A DNA stretch of 41,804 bases from Nitrospirota bacterium (GTDB lineage: Bacteria; Nitrospirota; Thermodesulfovibrionia; UBA6902): positions 1 to 41,804 of the forward strand of contig JACQZG010000029.1 of NCBI GenBank assembly GCA_016213935.1. The letters are read 5' to 3'. The first letter of the stretch is position 1, and each line of letters starts with the position of its first letter. This document shows positions 16,533 to 23,959 of the stretch, piece by piece. A program made the position numbers and the translations under genes. Under the pieces are notes generated by a model. The model saw nothing but the letters and a program-made list of their open reading frames with translations. It did no database searches and was not told where the DNA came from.

Positions 16533-16892
16533 TTATTGCTGCAGCTTGCCGATATACCTGAGACGTGAAAACCGTGCCACAGCAATTTCCTTGTCTTTTA
16601 CAATCACATATACAACAGGACTCTCACCGGTATGGCCGCCGGTATAATTGTTTATGAAATTGCCGATATCTTCAGCCAGCTTCACAGCCTGATCGCCAGA
16701 TGTCTCCGGCGGTAATACCGCACGGCAGGCCTGAGAATCAATCTGCTTAATAGATGTTATCCTGCCCTCAAAACTTCTTATCAATGAGGCAGAGACATTT
16801 TGCCAGTCGGTTGCAAACGATCTTCCGGAATTAAATATAAAAATAAAAGCGGTTATCACAGCAATTGAACACATTTTTCTGAAATTGGTCAT
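16533..16892 (-). CDS. Small exported protein of unknown function
   Basis: A 119-residue protein with an N-terminal signal peptide (MTNFRKMCSIAVITAFIFIF..., probable cleavage after SFA). The mature part carries one cysteine and no motif I recognise. AAGGAGG precedes the ATG at 16892 with normal spacing, which supports a real gene. It faces the tRNA gene, whose end is 22 bases away. No neighbour suggests a role. Confidence 0.65.
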   Translation of the reverse strand: MTNFRKMCSIAVITAFIFIFNSGRSFATDWQNVSASLIRSFEGRITSIKQIDSQACRAVLPPETSGDQAVKLAEDIGNFINNYTGGHTGESPVVYVIVKDKEIAVARFSRLRYIGKLQQ

Positions 16893-17057
16893 TATTGAGC
16901 CTCCTTCTAAAGAAGAATAGGATAAAGATGGAATTAATTCAACGCCAGTTCACCAATGAATAGATAGTATCGTATTACAAAACAGCAAGACTCTTCCATT
17001 CAAGCGAATGAATCCCCGCTCTATCGCAGCCGGCAGCAGTCTTGACTTAAAACTTCC

Positions 17058-18758
17058 TCAGCGCTTCCAAATAAGCTGGAAATTGCAGATGACGACGAGA
17101 GGGTTGCCTGTTTCGTCCTTGACAACTTTGCCGTCAGAGTCTGTCACGAGAAGAAGGTCGTCAGGCTTCAGCAATGAGCCGTCATATCCGACATCCATCA
17201 GATTATCCTTCACTTTATTCAGGAGCATGCTTGATTGAGAGTTATCAATTATTCCTTTATAAACTGCTTTGTTTAAGTCCACCGGCATATAAAGAGAGCC
17301 GGTCTGCTCAGCCACCCAGTGGTCAGGGCCGTTGTAATAACCCCTTATGGTGATGTAATTGTGATTCTCCTGCAAAAGAGGGGCGCCGTCAGGGTCTGAT
17401 ATGCCTTTATGCGACTCATATCTCCTTCTGTCCGACGATGCCTCGATCTTGGGGCTTCCGGTCATGTAAATTGCCCTTGCATAGATGCAAGGGATGCCGA
17501 GATGATTAAGTTTATGAGCGATGGCAAACTCCTCAAAAGGGCTGTTTATCCCCTTCTCGGTAATCTTCGGGTGATAGTCGCTCTCTTCCTCATCCGGTAT
17601 CTCTCCGACCCTTGAGGTTTCCCAGACAAGATGTATATTGTCCTTCGTAAGCGTATAAAATACCTCGTGTGTATCGGATAGTCGTATGGAGGGCGTCTTT
17701 CTCCATCTTTCCGGAAGAAAAAAGTCAAAAAGCCTCGCGTTCCTTCCGACGACCCAGAGCCGCCCGCCCGTGCTCTCGGCATGGCCGAATATGTAAGGCA
17801 CTCCGAATATCTCGACAGCCGAGAGGTGTTCAGGCAGAGGAGTAGGCAGGAAACGGTCTCTCTGGTCATCGAGGTATGAGCCTCTTCTCCTTTTTTTAAT
17901 TACGGCTTCATACTCCGGGGTTGGGAGAAGAAGTTCGTAATCGACTACGGAATATGCTCTCTTCTTCACAAGGTCATAAAGGTAGTCTATCTGCTTGCCT
18001 GAAGAACCGTTTCCGCCGGCCTTCCGTATATGAGCCACGTCCTGAGCGCTGATGATGATATGCTCGGGCTTCATGTCAGCCACTGAATATCCCTTCATAG
18101 AGAGGTCAAGCGTGACAGCCTTGTTCAGGCCGTTGATATGATAGACCTTCTCATCATTCCCCGTATCAATATATGAAAAGACATCCGGAATATTTTCTCC
18201 TTCTATCCACTGATAGATGAGCTTGTACTGCTTCAGTATGTCAAGGTCTATGCCCGGATGCTTTGCCCTGATGCGGTTTATCTTTGCCCTTGAACGGCCG
18301 CTCTGCCAAACCTGCATCCTCTCGGACGGGACATAAATGCCGAGCGGCTGTTGCGTCCTGATGCGGACGTCCGGCGGGCCGTACCCCCCCTCGCGCAAAT
18401 CCATGACAAGGGAAAATTCCTCCCATGGGCTGTTGAACTCCGCATCGCAGAACTCCTGAAGGGTATGCGTGTCAAGAGGGACATCCTCGCCCACGCGGCA
18501 GTTCTTAACGACAAGGTCGAGGCTTGTCCCGTCAACCTCTTTAGTGGGAAGTTTATAGACTGAGCCCGTTCCCCTGAGCCGTATTTTTTTCTCCTCAAAC
18601 CACCTCTTTTCATACCAGTTATGGGAATCGAGATGTTTTCTGAAGTTCTCGGCGAATCTCGTCAGATAGATGTCGCCGCCGTCGCTTGACTTGAAGTGAA
18701 CATAGACGACACCCAGCACATTTACGAGAGTCTGTTTATGAATATTGACCTGAGGCAT
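17058..18758 (-). CDS. Unnamed protein of two tandem protein-kinase-like domains (second one degenerate)
   Basis: A 566-residue protein that I recognise from no named family. The first half shows kinase-like landmarks in order: glycine-rich loop GTGSVYKL (63-70), beta-3 lysine in DLVVKNC (Lys85), an acidic NSPWEEF helix (109-115), catalytic-loop-like VADMKPEHIII (Asp228, Lys230, His233 where Asn is usual), and VVDYELL (Asp273) where DFG stands. The second half repeats the layout: IRLSDTHEVFYTL (358-370), LVWETSRVGE (377-386), NSPFEEF (405-411), LLKPDDLLLV (529-538) and VVICNFQLIW (555-564). Matching pairs such as LVVKNCRVGE/LVWETSRVGE and NSPWEEF/NSPFEEF point to an internal duplication. The second copy has lost the Lys and both Asp. 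No signal or membrane segment is visible. It stands alone, not in an operon. The kinase reading is inference from motif order. Confidence 0.6.
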   Translation of the reverse strand: MPQVNIHKQTLVNVLGVVYVHFKSSDGGDIYLTRFAENFRKHLDSHNWYEKRWFEEKKIRLRGTGSVYKLPTKEVDGTSLDLVVKNCRVGEDVPLDTHTLQEFCDAEFNSPWEEFSLVMDLREGGYGPPDVRIRTQQPLGIYVPSERMQVWQSGRSRAKINRIRAKHPGIDLDILKQYKLIYQWIEGENIPDVFSYIDTGNDEKVYHINGLNKAVTLDLSMKGYSVADMKPEHIIISAQDVAHIRKAGGNGSSGKQIDYLYDLVKKRAYSVVDYELLLPTPEYEAVIKKRRRGSYLDDQRDRFLPTPLPEHLSAVEIFGVPYIFGHAESTGGRLWVVGRNARLFDFFLPERWRKTPSIRLSDTHEVFYTLTKDNIHLVWETSRVGEIPDEEESDYHPKITEKGINSPFEEFAIAHKLNHLGIPCIYARAIYMTGSPKIEASSDRRRYESHKGISDPDGAPLLQENHNYITIRGYYNGPDHWVAEQTGSLYMPVDLNKAVYKGIIDNSQSSMLLNKVKDNLMDVGYDGSLLKPDDLLLVTDSDGKVVKDETGNPLVVICNFQLIWKR

Positions 18759-18925
18759 TGGTTATTTCACCGTATCTTATTTTATTTTATTTGAAGAAGA
18801 AATGGACAGAGGCTCAATAAATTGGCACTTTATACAAAAGCCTTTATAATAGATGTGGAGAATTTAAATGGATAATAAGAATAGATTCTTCGCTGCGCTG
18901 AGAATAACAAAGCACGATAAAAAAT

Positions 18926-19789
18926 ATGAACAGGAAAGATAAAACTGAGGAGTATCAGCTCATCGATTCGGGCAGGGGAATGAAGCTCGAACGCGTCGGG
19001 CCATATCTGCTCTGCCGTCCTTCGCCTCAGGCCGTTTGGCCCCCTTCCCTTCCGCAGGAAAGATGGCGGAAGGCGGATGCCGTCTATATCAGAAGCTCAA
19101 GCGGGGGCGGGAGATGGGACTTCAAAATTGATATGCCCGAGAGCTGGGAAATAGAGTACAGAGGTTTCAGATTCAGAATAAAGCCCACTGGATTCGGGCA
19201 TCTCGGCATCTTCCCCGAACATGGCGAAAGCTGGGAATGGATATCCAAAACAATTGCCGGCGCAAAGAGAGAATTGAACTTGCTGAACCTGTTTGCTTAC
19301 ACCGGAGGAAGCACTCTTGCCGCGGCCGCTGCGGCCGCGAGCGTCTGCCATGTGGACTCTTCAAAAGGCGTTGTGGATTGGGCAAGAGTGAATGCGGAAC
19401 TTTCGGGGCTCGGAAGCATGCCGGTCAGGTGGATTGTCGATGACGTGAACAAATTCATCAATAAAGAGATACGAAGAGGCAAAAAATACGATGCTCTCAT
19501 TCTTGACCCGCCTTCATTCGGGCGCGGGGCAAAAGGAGAGGTCTGGAAGATAGAAGACCAGCTCGCCGGCTTACTAACGCAGTGCCGCGAATTATTGACT
19601 GCTGACCCCGCATTTCTTCTGCTAAGCTGCCATTCGCCCGGCTTCACGCCCATTGTGCTCCATAACCTTCTCAAGATTGTGATGAAAGATAAAAAGGGAA
19701 AGTCATCATGCGGTGAAATGACCCTCCCTGACGAAAGCAGAGAGTTTCCGCTCCCATCAGGATGCTTCGCAAGGTGGTCATCACTATGA
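18926..19789 (+). CDS. SAM-dependent methyltransferase, RlmI/RlmK-like
   Basis: A 287-residue class I methyltransferase. The SAM-binding motif I is LNLFAYTGGST (120-130) and the catalytic-type loop is LDPPSFGRG (193-201). This pattern (FAYTGG plus DPPxF) is that of the pfam Methyltrans_SAM group, whose known members methylate 23S rRNA cytosine or guanine. It lacks the N-terminal PUA domain found in RlmI, so the target is uncertain. Its stop overlaps the next gene's start in an ATGA, which suggests joint translation of two RNA methyltransferases. Confidence 0.85.
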   Translation: MNRKDKTEEYQLIDSGRGMKLERVGPYLLCRPSPQAVWPPSLPQERWRKADAVYIRSSSGGGRWDFKIDMPESWEIEYRGFRFRIKPTGFGHLGIFPEHGESWEWISKTIAGAKRELNLLNLFAYTGGSTLAAAAAAASVCHVDSSKGVVDWARVNAELSGLGSMPVRWIVDDVNKFINKEIRRGKKYDALILDPPSFGRGAKGEVWKIEDQLAGLLTQCRELLTADPAFLLLSCHSPGFTPIVLHNLLKIVMKDKKGKSSCGEMTLPDESREFPLPSGCFARWSSL

Positions 19790-20595
19790 CCGAAGAGATA
19801 AAGAGCCTCAAGAACCCCAAAGTGAAGGAAGCCGCTTTTCTGAATGACCGCCGCCACCGGGAAAAAACCGGGCTCTTTCTCATCGAAGGAGAGAGAGAGA
19901 TAAGGATGGCGATGGAGGGCGGCGCGGACATCTTCAGGCTGTTTTACTGTAAAGAGAATTTCAGCGGGAGCGAAGATAAAATTCTGAAAAGAGCCTCCGC
20001 GAAAAAAATCGAACTCATCTCAGTCACGCCTCAGGTGTTTCAAAAGATGGTTTACAGAGAAAAATCCTCCGGCCTTCTTGCGGTCGCGAAACAGCATAAA
20101 AAAAATCTTAAAGATATCCACCTGAGCAAAACTCCCCTGCTTATTGTCGTTGAAAACGCTGAAAAGCCCGGAAATCTCGGCGCTATATTCCGCTCCGCCG
20201 ATGCCGCGGGAGTTGACGGAGTAATAATCTGCGGAGAGGGAACCGACATTTACAACCCGAATGTTGTGAGGGCGAGTATGGGGACGGTCTTCACGGTCGC
20301 CTCGGCGGAATCTTCAGCCAAAGAAATAATAGCGTGGCTGAGGCAGAAGAAGATAAGTATTGCCGCGGCTGTTCCTGACTCCGGCATTCCGCATTTCAGA
20401 GCCGACTTAAGCGGCTCTTGCGCAATAGTGATGGGCGGGGAGCACGAAGGCCTCAGGAGCGAACTCTTAAACGCGGCCGGCCTTAAGATATCCATTCCGA
20501 TGAAAGGCGCGGCAGATTCCCTGAACCTCTCGGCCGCAACCGCCGTCATTATTTATGAGGCATTAAGACAGAGGCTGGGCACGGGCCGGGATTAA
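19786..20595 (+). CDS. SpoU/TrmH-family RNA 2'-O-methyltransferase
   Basis: About 269 residues from ATG 19786 (MTEEIKSLKNPKV), chosen because it overlaps the previous stop as ATGA; a start 24 bases earlier is possible. The N-terminal substrate-binding domain (FLIEGEREIRMAM) is followed by the knotted SPOUT fold with motif 1 NAEKPGNLGAIFRSADAAG, motif 2 VMGGEHEGLR and motif 3 IPMKGAADSLNLSAATAV. Family members methylate ribose in rRNA or tRNA; which nucleotide is not predictable from sequence alone. Confidence 0.93.
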   Translation: MTEEIKSLKNPKVKEAAFLNDRRHREKTGLFLIEGEREIRMAMEGGADIFRLFYCKENFSGSEDKILKRASAKKIELISVTPQVFQKMVYREKSSGLLAVAKQHKKNLKDIHLSKTPLLIVVENAEKPGNLGAIFRSADAAGVDGVIICGEGTDIYNPNVVRASMGTVFTVASAESSAKEIIAWLRQKKISIAAAVPDSGIPHFRADLSGSCAIVMGGEHEGLRSELLNAAGLKISIPMKGAADSLNLSAATAVIIYEALRQRLGTGRD

Positions 20596-20661
20596 TTGAT
20601 TTTACCGGCGCATATAACATAATATAAACGGGTTTTTAATCAGGAGCCTTAACCGGATATT

Positions 20662-22455
20662 ATGAAAGGTATTATCAAAGCCTTAGGGCTCGTCTTCGGC
20701 GACATAGGAACAAGCCCTATCTATACCGTTACTGTCGTATTTCTCCTTCTCCAGCCGTCTCCTGAAAATATTCTCGGTGTCATGTCCCTGATTATCTGGA
20801 CTCTCGTCATCCTTGTATTCATTCAATATAACTGGTTTGCCATGGGCCTGAGCATACGCGGTGAAGGCGGGACTATCGTGCTGAAAGAGATACTCTCTCC
20901 GCTTGTCAGTGGCGGAAGAAGCGCGGCTTTTATTGCGGTCCTCTCATTTATCGGCGTCTCCCTCCTTATCGGCGACGGGGTCATCACACCCGCTATAAGC
21001 ATCCTCAGCGCGGTGGAAGGTTCTGTCCTCATCCCCGGTTTTGAGAATATTTCACGCGGAAGCATTGTCTTTACCGCGATACTGATAGCCATCGCGCTTT
21101 TTCTCTTCCAGAAAAAAGGCACGGAGAAGGTCTCTTTCGCCTTCGGCCCCATCATGGGTATCTGGTTTCTGGTTCTCGCGTTCCTCGGCATTGCCTCCAT
21201 TTACGAAGCCCCAGAAATAATTAAAGCGCTTAATCCTTACCAGGGGTTTAAATTTTTAGCGGAGAACGGCCTAAAAGGGTATATCGCTCTCGGTGAAATC
21301 ATTCTCTGCGCGACAGGAGGCGAGGCGCTGTACGCGGATATGGGGCATCTGGGCGCGAAACCTATTCGCGAGGCATGGAGCGGAGTCTTTATCGCACTCG
21401 TTCTTAACTATTTAGGCCAGGGGGCTTTTCTTCTGAAGCATCCGGACGCAAGCAATATCCTTTTTGAAATGGCGGTCTATTACATAAAGATATTGTATGT
21501 CCCTTTTCTCCTGCTTAGCATCATGGCGACAATAATCGCTTCGCAGGCTATGATAAGCGGCATGTTTTCGGTAATCTATCAGGCAATAACTGTCCGCCTC
21601 ATGCCGCCGCTGAAAGTAGGCTATACCTCTGTCGAAAGAAAATCCCAGATATATATCGCCTCAGTGAACTGGTTCCTCCTTCTCGCAGTCATATTTATCA
21701 TGCTCGAATTCAGGGCTTCAAGCAGCCTCGCCGCGGCTTACGGGCTTGCTGTCACAGGCACCATGACTATAACCGGCATAATGATGACATGGATATTTTA
21801 TATCCGCCATAAACGCGCATATGCCTTGATTGCTTTCTTCGTCACATGCTTTGACATGCTCTACCTCTCCTCGAATTTTTACAAGATACCTCATGGCGGA
21901 TACTGGTCTCTGGTACTTGCCTCGATACCTCTCGGAATGATACTCGTCTATACTCAGGGGCAGAAACGGCTGTACCGCGTCATGAAATTCATGCCGTTTG
22001 ACGAATTCAAAAAAAGATTCGACATGCTTTATTCAGCCGGCTCGAGGGTGAAGGGAACGGCCCTTTTTCTCATCAGGGATACAAAGACCATACCCTCATA
22101 CATAACCCAGACAATGTTCTCTCACGGGATAATATATGAGGAAAATATCTTTGTCTCCATTGTGAGCCGAAGCGACCCCTTCGGCATAGCGGGCTTCTTC
22201 AGGGAAGATATCACGAAAGGATTAAGGTTCTTTGAGATACAGGCAGGCTACATGGAGATCTTCTCCGCCGAGAACGTGCTGAGGGAAGCGGGCATAGAGG
22301 AGAGAACCGTCTATTACGGGATAGAAGACATCTCAGCGAGGAATCCTTTCTGGAAGATATTCTCAGTAATAAAAAGAGTGATGCCCACATTCATCAAGTT
22401 CTATCAGTTCCCGCCCGAAAAGATCCACGGCGTCATCACAAAAGTCATAATGTAA
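20662..22455 (+). CDS. kup: Low-affinity potassium uptake protein Kup
   Basis: A 597-residue, full-length Kup/HAK/KT transporter. The N-terminal signature GLVFGDIGTSPIYT is present, followed by about twelve hydrophobic spans and a soluble C-terminal domain of about 150 residues. It imports K+ with H+. Conserved GEGG and GDGVITPAISILSAVEG segments (loop and second span) are visible. It is a single gene, 66 bases after the methyltransferase, and ends five bases before a copy of the pckG tail. Confidence 0.96.
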   Translation: MKGIIKALGLVFGDIGTSPIYTVTVVFLLLQPSPENILGVMSLIIWTLVILVFIQYNWFAMGLSIRGEGGTIVLKEILSPLVSGGRSAAFIAVLSFIGVSLLIGDGVITPAISILSAVEGSVLIPGFENISRGSIVFTAILIAIALFLFQKKGTEKVSFAFGPIMGIWFLVLAFLGIASIYEAPEIIKALNPYQGFKFLAENGLKGYIALGEIILCATGGEALYADMGHLGAKPIREAWSGVFIALVLNYLGQGAFLLKHPDASNILFEMAVYYIKILYVPFLLLSIMATIIASQAMISGMFSVIYQAITVRLMPPLKVGYTSVERKSQIYIASVNWFLLLAVIFIMLEFRASSSLAAAYGLAVTGTMTITGIMMTWIFYIRHKRAYALIAFFVTCFDMLYLSSNFYKIPHGGYWSLVLASIPLGMILVYTQGQKRLYRVMKFMPFDEFKKRFDMLYSAGSRVKGTALFLIRDTKTIPSYITQTMFSHGIIYEENIFVSIVSRSDPFGIAGFFREDITKGLRFFEIQAGYMEIFSAENVLREAGIEERTVYYGIEDISARNPFWKIFSVIKRVMPTFIKFYQFPPEKIHGVITKVIM

Positions 22456-22464
22456 CAGCTTACT

Positions 22465-22495
22465 CCAGCCGTTTTTTGAAATCCTCAAGCTGCTT
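22465..22495. repeat. Copy of the pckG 3' end (left side of the toxin-antitoxin block)
   Basis: It matches 23965-23995, the last codons of pckG, at 29 of 31 bases and lies exactly 1500 bases away. On the minus strand it reads LEDFKKRLE then stop (stop at 22460), against FEDFKKRLG in PckG. Upstream the frame stays open for about 30 codons but has no good start, so it looks like a remnant rather than a gene. Confidence 0.65.
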
Positions 22496-22558
22496 ACGCA
22501 ATGTATAGACATGCCTCCCATTCACGACAATTCTCACTTGGTTTTTTATCAGGCTGGT

Positions 22559-22576
22559 CTATATACTAGTCTATAG
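22559..22576. promoter_or_regulatory. Palindromic operator candidate before the Phd-type antitoxin
   Basis: CTATATACTAGTCTATAG is palindromic at 16 of 18 positions and lies 27 bases before the antitoxin start. Phd/YefM antitoxins bind such palindromes to repress their own operon. No promoter elements can be assigned with certainty around it. Confidence 0.5.
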
Positions 22577-22603
22577 AGTTAATATACATTGCAGGAGAAG
22601 ATC

Positions 22604-22846
22604 ATGAAGATTGAAATTGGTTCGTATGAAGCGAAAACCAAGCTCCCTGAATTGCTGCGGCAGGTCAAATCCGGCAAGAGCTTTACCATAACCAAACGTG
22701 GTGAAGCCATTGCAGATCTGGTGCCCAGCATAGGCGCGAGGGCGAAGGACAAAGTTGCGGCAGCAGAAAAAATTAAGGCATTCATGTTGGCTGATCCGGT
22801 GCGTGGCGTGAATATCAAGGCTCTCATCGAGGAGGGGCGGGCATGA
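22604..22846 (+). CDS. Phd/YefM-family antitoxin
   Basis: An 80-residue protein starting at ATG 22604 with AGGAG seven bases upstream. It has the family pattern IGSYEAKTKLPELLRQVKSGKSFTITKRGEAIADLVP, the N-terminal DNA-binding and dimer domain. The C-terminal 35 residues would bind the partner toxin. It overlaps the PIN-toxin start by four bases (22843-22846), a normal coupled arrangement, but that toxin is broken. The antitoxin itself is intact. Confidence 0.88.
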   Translation: MKIEIGSYEAKTKLPELLRQVKSGKSFTITKRGEAIADLVPSIGARAKDKVAAAEKIKAFMLADPVRGVNIKALIEEGRA

Positions 22847-23239
22847 GTTTTGTCCTGGATAACTTGGTGACCATGCGCTGGTTTTTTGGTAACGGCAAAC
22901 CGCAAGAACTTGCCTATGCCGGTAAGGTGCTTGATGCGATGAAACAAGACAATGCCCTTGTGCCCGCAACGTGGTGGCTTGAGGTGGCAAACGTCATTGC
23001 CAAGGCGGAAGCAAAAAGCCTGGTGACAGAAGCGCGCAGAAGATATTGACATTGAGGTGGACGCTGCCACATTCGCACACGCGCTGTCTGATACCCTGCA
23101 ATTAGCGAGGCGATACAAGTTGTCTGCTTATGATGCCTCCTACCTTGAACTGGCATTGCGCCGGGGCATACCATTGGCCACGCTCGACGAAAATTTACAT
23201 AAGGCCGCAAAGAAAGCAGGTGTGAAAAAGTTTGCTTAA
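22843..23239 (+). pseudogene. PIN-domain toxin, frameshifted
   Basis: Two pieces in different frames make up one PIN protein. The first (22843-23049) runs MSFVLDN...ALVPATWWLEVANVI...LVTEARR and stops early. The second (about 23042-23239) runs DIDIEVDAATFAHALSDTLQLARRY...YDASYLELALRRG...LATLDENL. All four expected acidic residues are present across the pieces (LDN, WLEV, YDAS, LDEN). The joint lies near 23040 and lacks some family length, so a small deletion shifted the frame. PIN toxins are ribonucleases; this one should be dead while its antitoxin remains. Confidence 0.8.
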
Positions 23240-23298
23240 AATTTCAACAGAATCCATAGCTGCTTAAAAAGAACCCTTAGCATCAGACCTGTTTATTG

Positions 23299-23327
23299 TT
23301 GCATAGTTAGCACGTAAATGCTATCAT
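23299..23327 (+). promoter_or_regulatory. Probable promoter of vapBC
   Basis: TTGCAT (23299-23304), a 17-base spacer, and TATCAT (23322-23327), with TG one base before the -10 as in extended promoters. vapB starts at 23359 after GGAGG. Confidence 0.5.
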
Positions 23328-23358
23328 TTATCATGCTTAATATTTATGGAGGTTTCTC

Positions 23359-23568
23359 ATGTCAAGAATGACCATAACACTGCCTAATGATCTGCTGGAC
23401 GAGCTTATGTCAGAGCTCAAGGCTAAAAGCAAAACCGGCGCGGTCATAGAGGCCATAAAAGACGAGATCAGGATGAAAAAGAAAGAGAAGATCAAGGCAA
23501 TGGCCGGCAAGATGGAATTCTCCAAGACAGCTTCTGAACTCAGGCATAAGGATAAGAGATTTGGATAA
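23359..23568 (+). CDS. vapB: VapB-type antitoxin (ribbon-helix-helix like)
   Basis: A 69-residue protein beginning SRMTITLPNDLLDELMSELKAKSKTGAVIEAIKDEI, which fits a short ribbon-helix-helix DNA-binding domain, followed by a charged, Lys-rich tail that would contact the toxin. ATG 23359 follows GGAGG. It overlaps the vapC start by eight bases, so the two are translated together. It would neutralise VapC and repress the operon. Confidence 0.85.
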   Translation: MSRMTITLPNDLLDELMSELKAKSKTGAVIEAIKDEIRMKKKEKIKAMAGKMEFSKTASELRHKDKRFG

Positions 23569-23956
23569 AGTACTGGTTGACACTTCTGCATGGATTGAGT
23601 TTTTCAAGAAAAGGGAGCCTTATCACAGCATAATCAGAGACCTGATAGATAATAACAGGATATGCTGTATCGGCATAATTCTTGCCGAGCTTATACAGGG
23701 CGCAAAATCAGATAAGGAACTGGCAGTGTTAAAGGACTTCCTACATGTATTTGATTTTCTCTATGAAGATGTAACTCTATGGGAGAAGGCAGGGACACTT
23801 TCCTACACCCTGCACAAAAAGGGGAAGACAATAGGACTTGCCGATTGCTTCATCGCTGTCATTGCAAACACTAACAAGTCATATCTCTTAACTCTTGATA
23901 AGGATTTTGAGAATATCAAAGGCGCATCTGCCTTAAAACTGTATCCGGTAAAGTGA
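23561..23956 (+). CDS. vapC: VapC toxin, PIN-domain ribonuclease
   Basis: A 131-residue PIN protein with all four acidic residues in place: Asp7 (VLVDTSAW), Glu43 (ILAELIQG), Asp95 (GLADCFIA) and Asp113 (LTLDKDF). These hold magnesium and cut RNA, commonly tRNA in known VapCs. The start is TTG 23561, inside vapB. The gene ends just before the convergent pckG. Unlike the PIN toxin upstream, it is intact. Confidence 0.92.
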   Translation: MDKVLVDTSAWIEFFKKREPYHSIIRDLIDNNRICCIGIILAELIQGAKSDKELAVLKDFLHVFDFLYEDVTLWEKAGTLSYTLHKKGKTIGLADCFIAVIANTNKSYLLTLDKDFENIKGASALKLYPVK

Positions 23957-23959
23957 AGA

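Noticed and set aside
17058..18758. HipA-type toxin kinase as the identity of the tandem kinase-like protein
   Set aside because: Size, motif spelling, internal duplication and absence of a HipB-like partner do not fit HipA.
19297..19857. A 186-codon open frame on the minus strand opposite the methyltransferase genes
   Set aside because: Shadow frame. The sense strand has SAM motifs and the next SPOUT gene overlapping it.
22579..23118. A 179-codon minus-strand frame across the Phd/PIN region
   Set aside because: Antisense to the recognisable antitoxin and PIN motifs, with no own ribosome site or motif.
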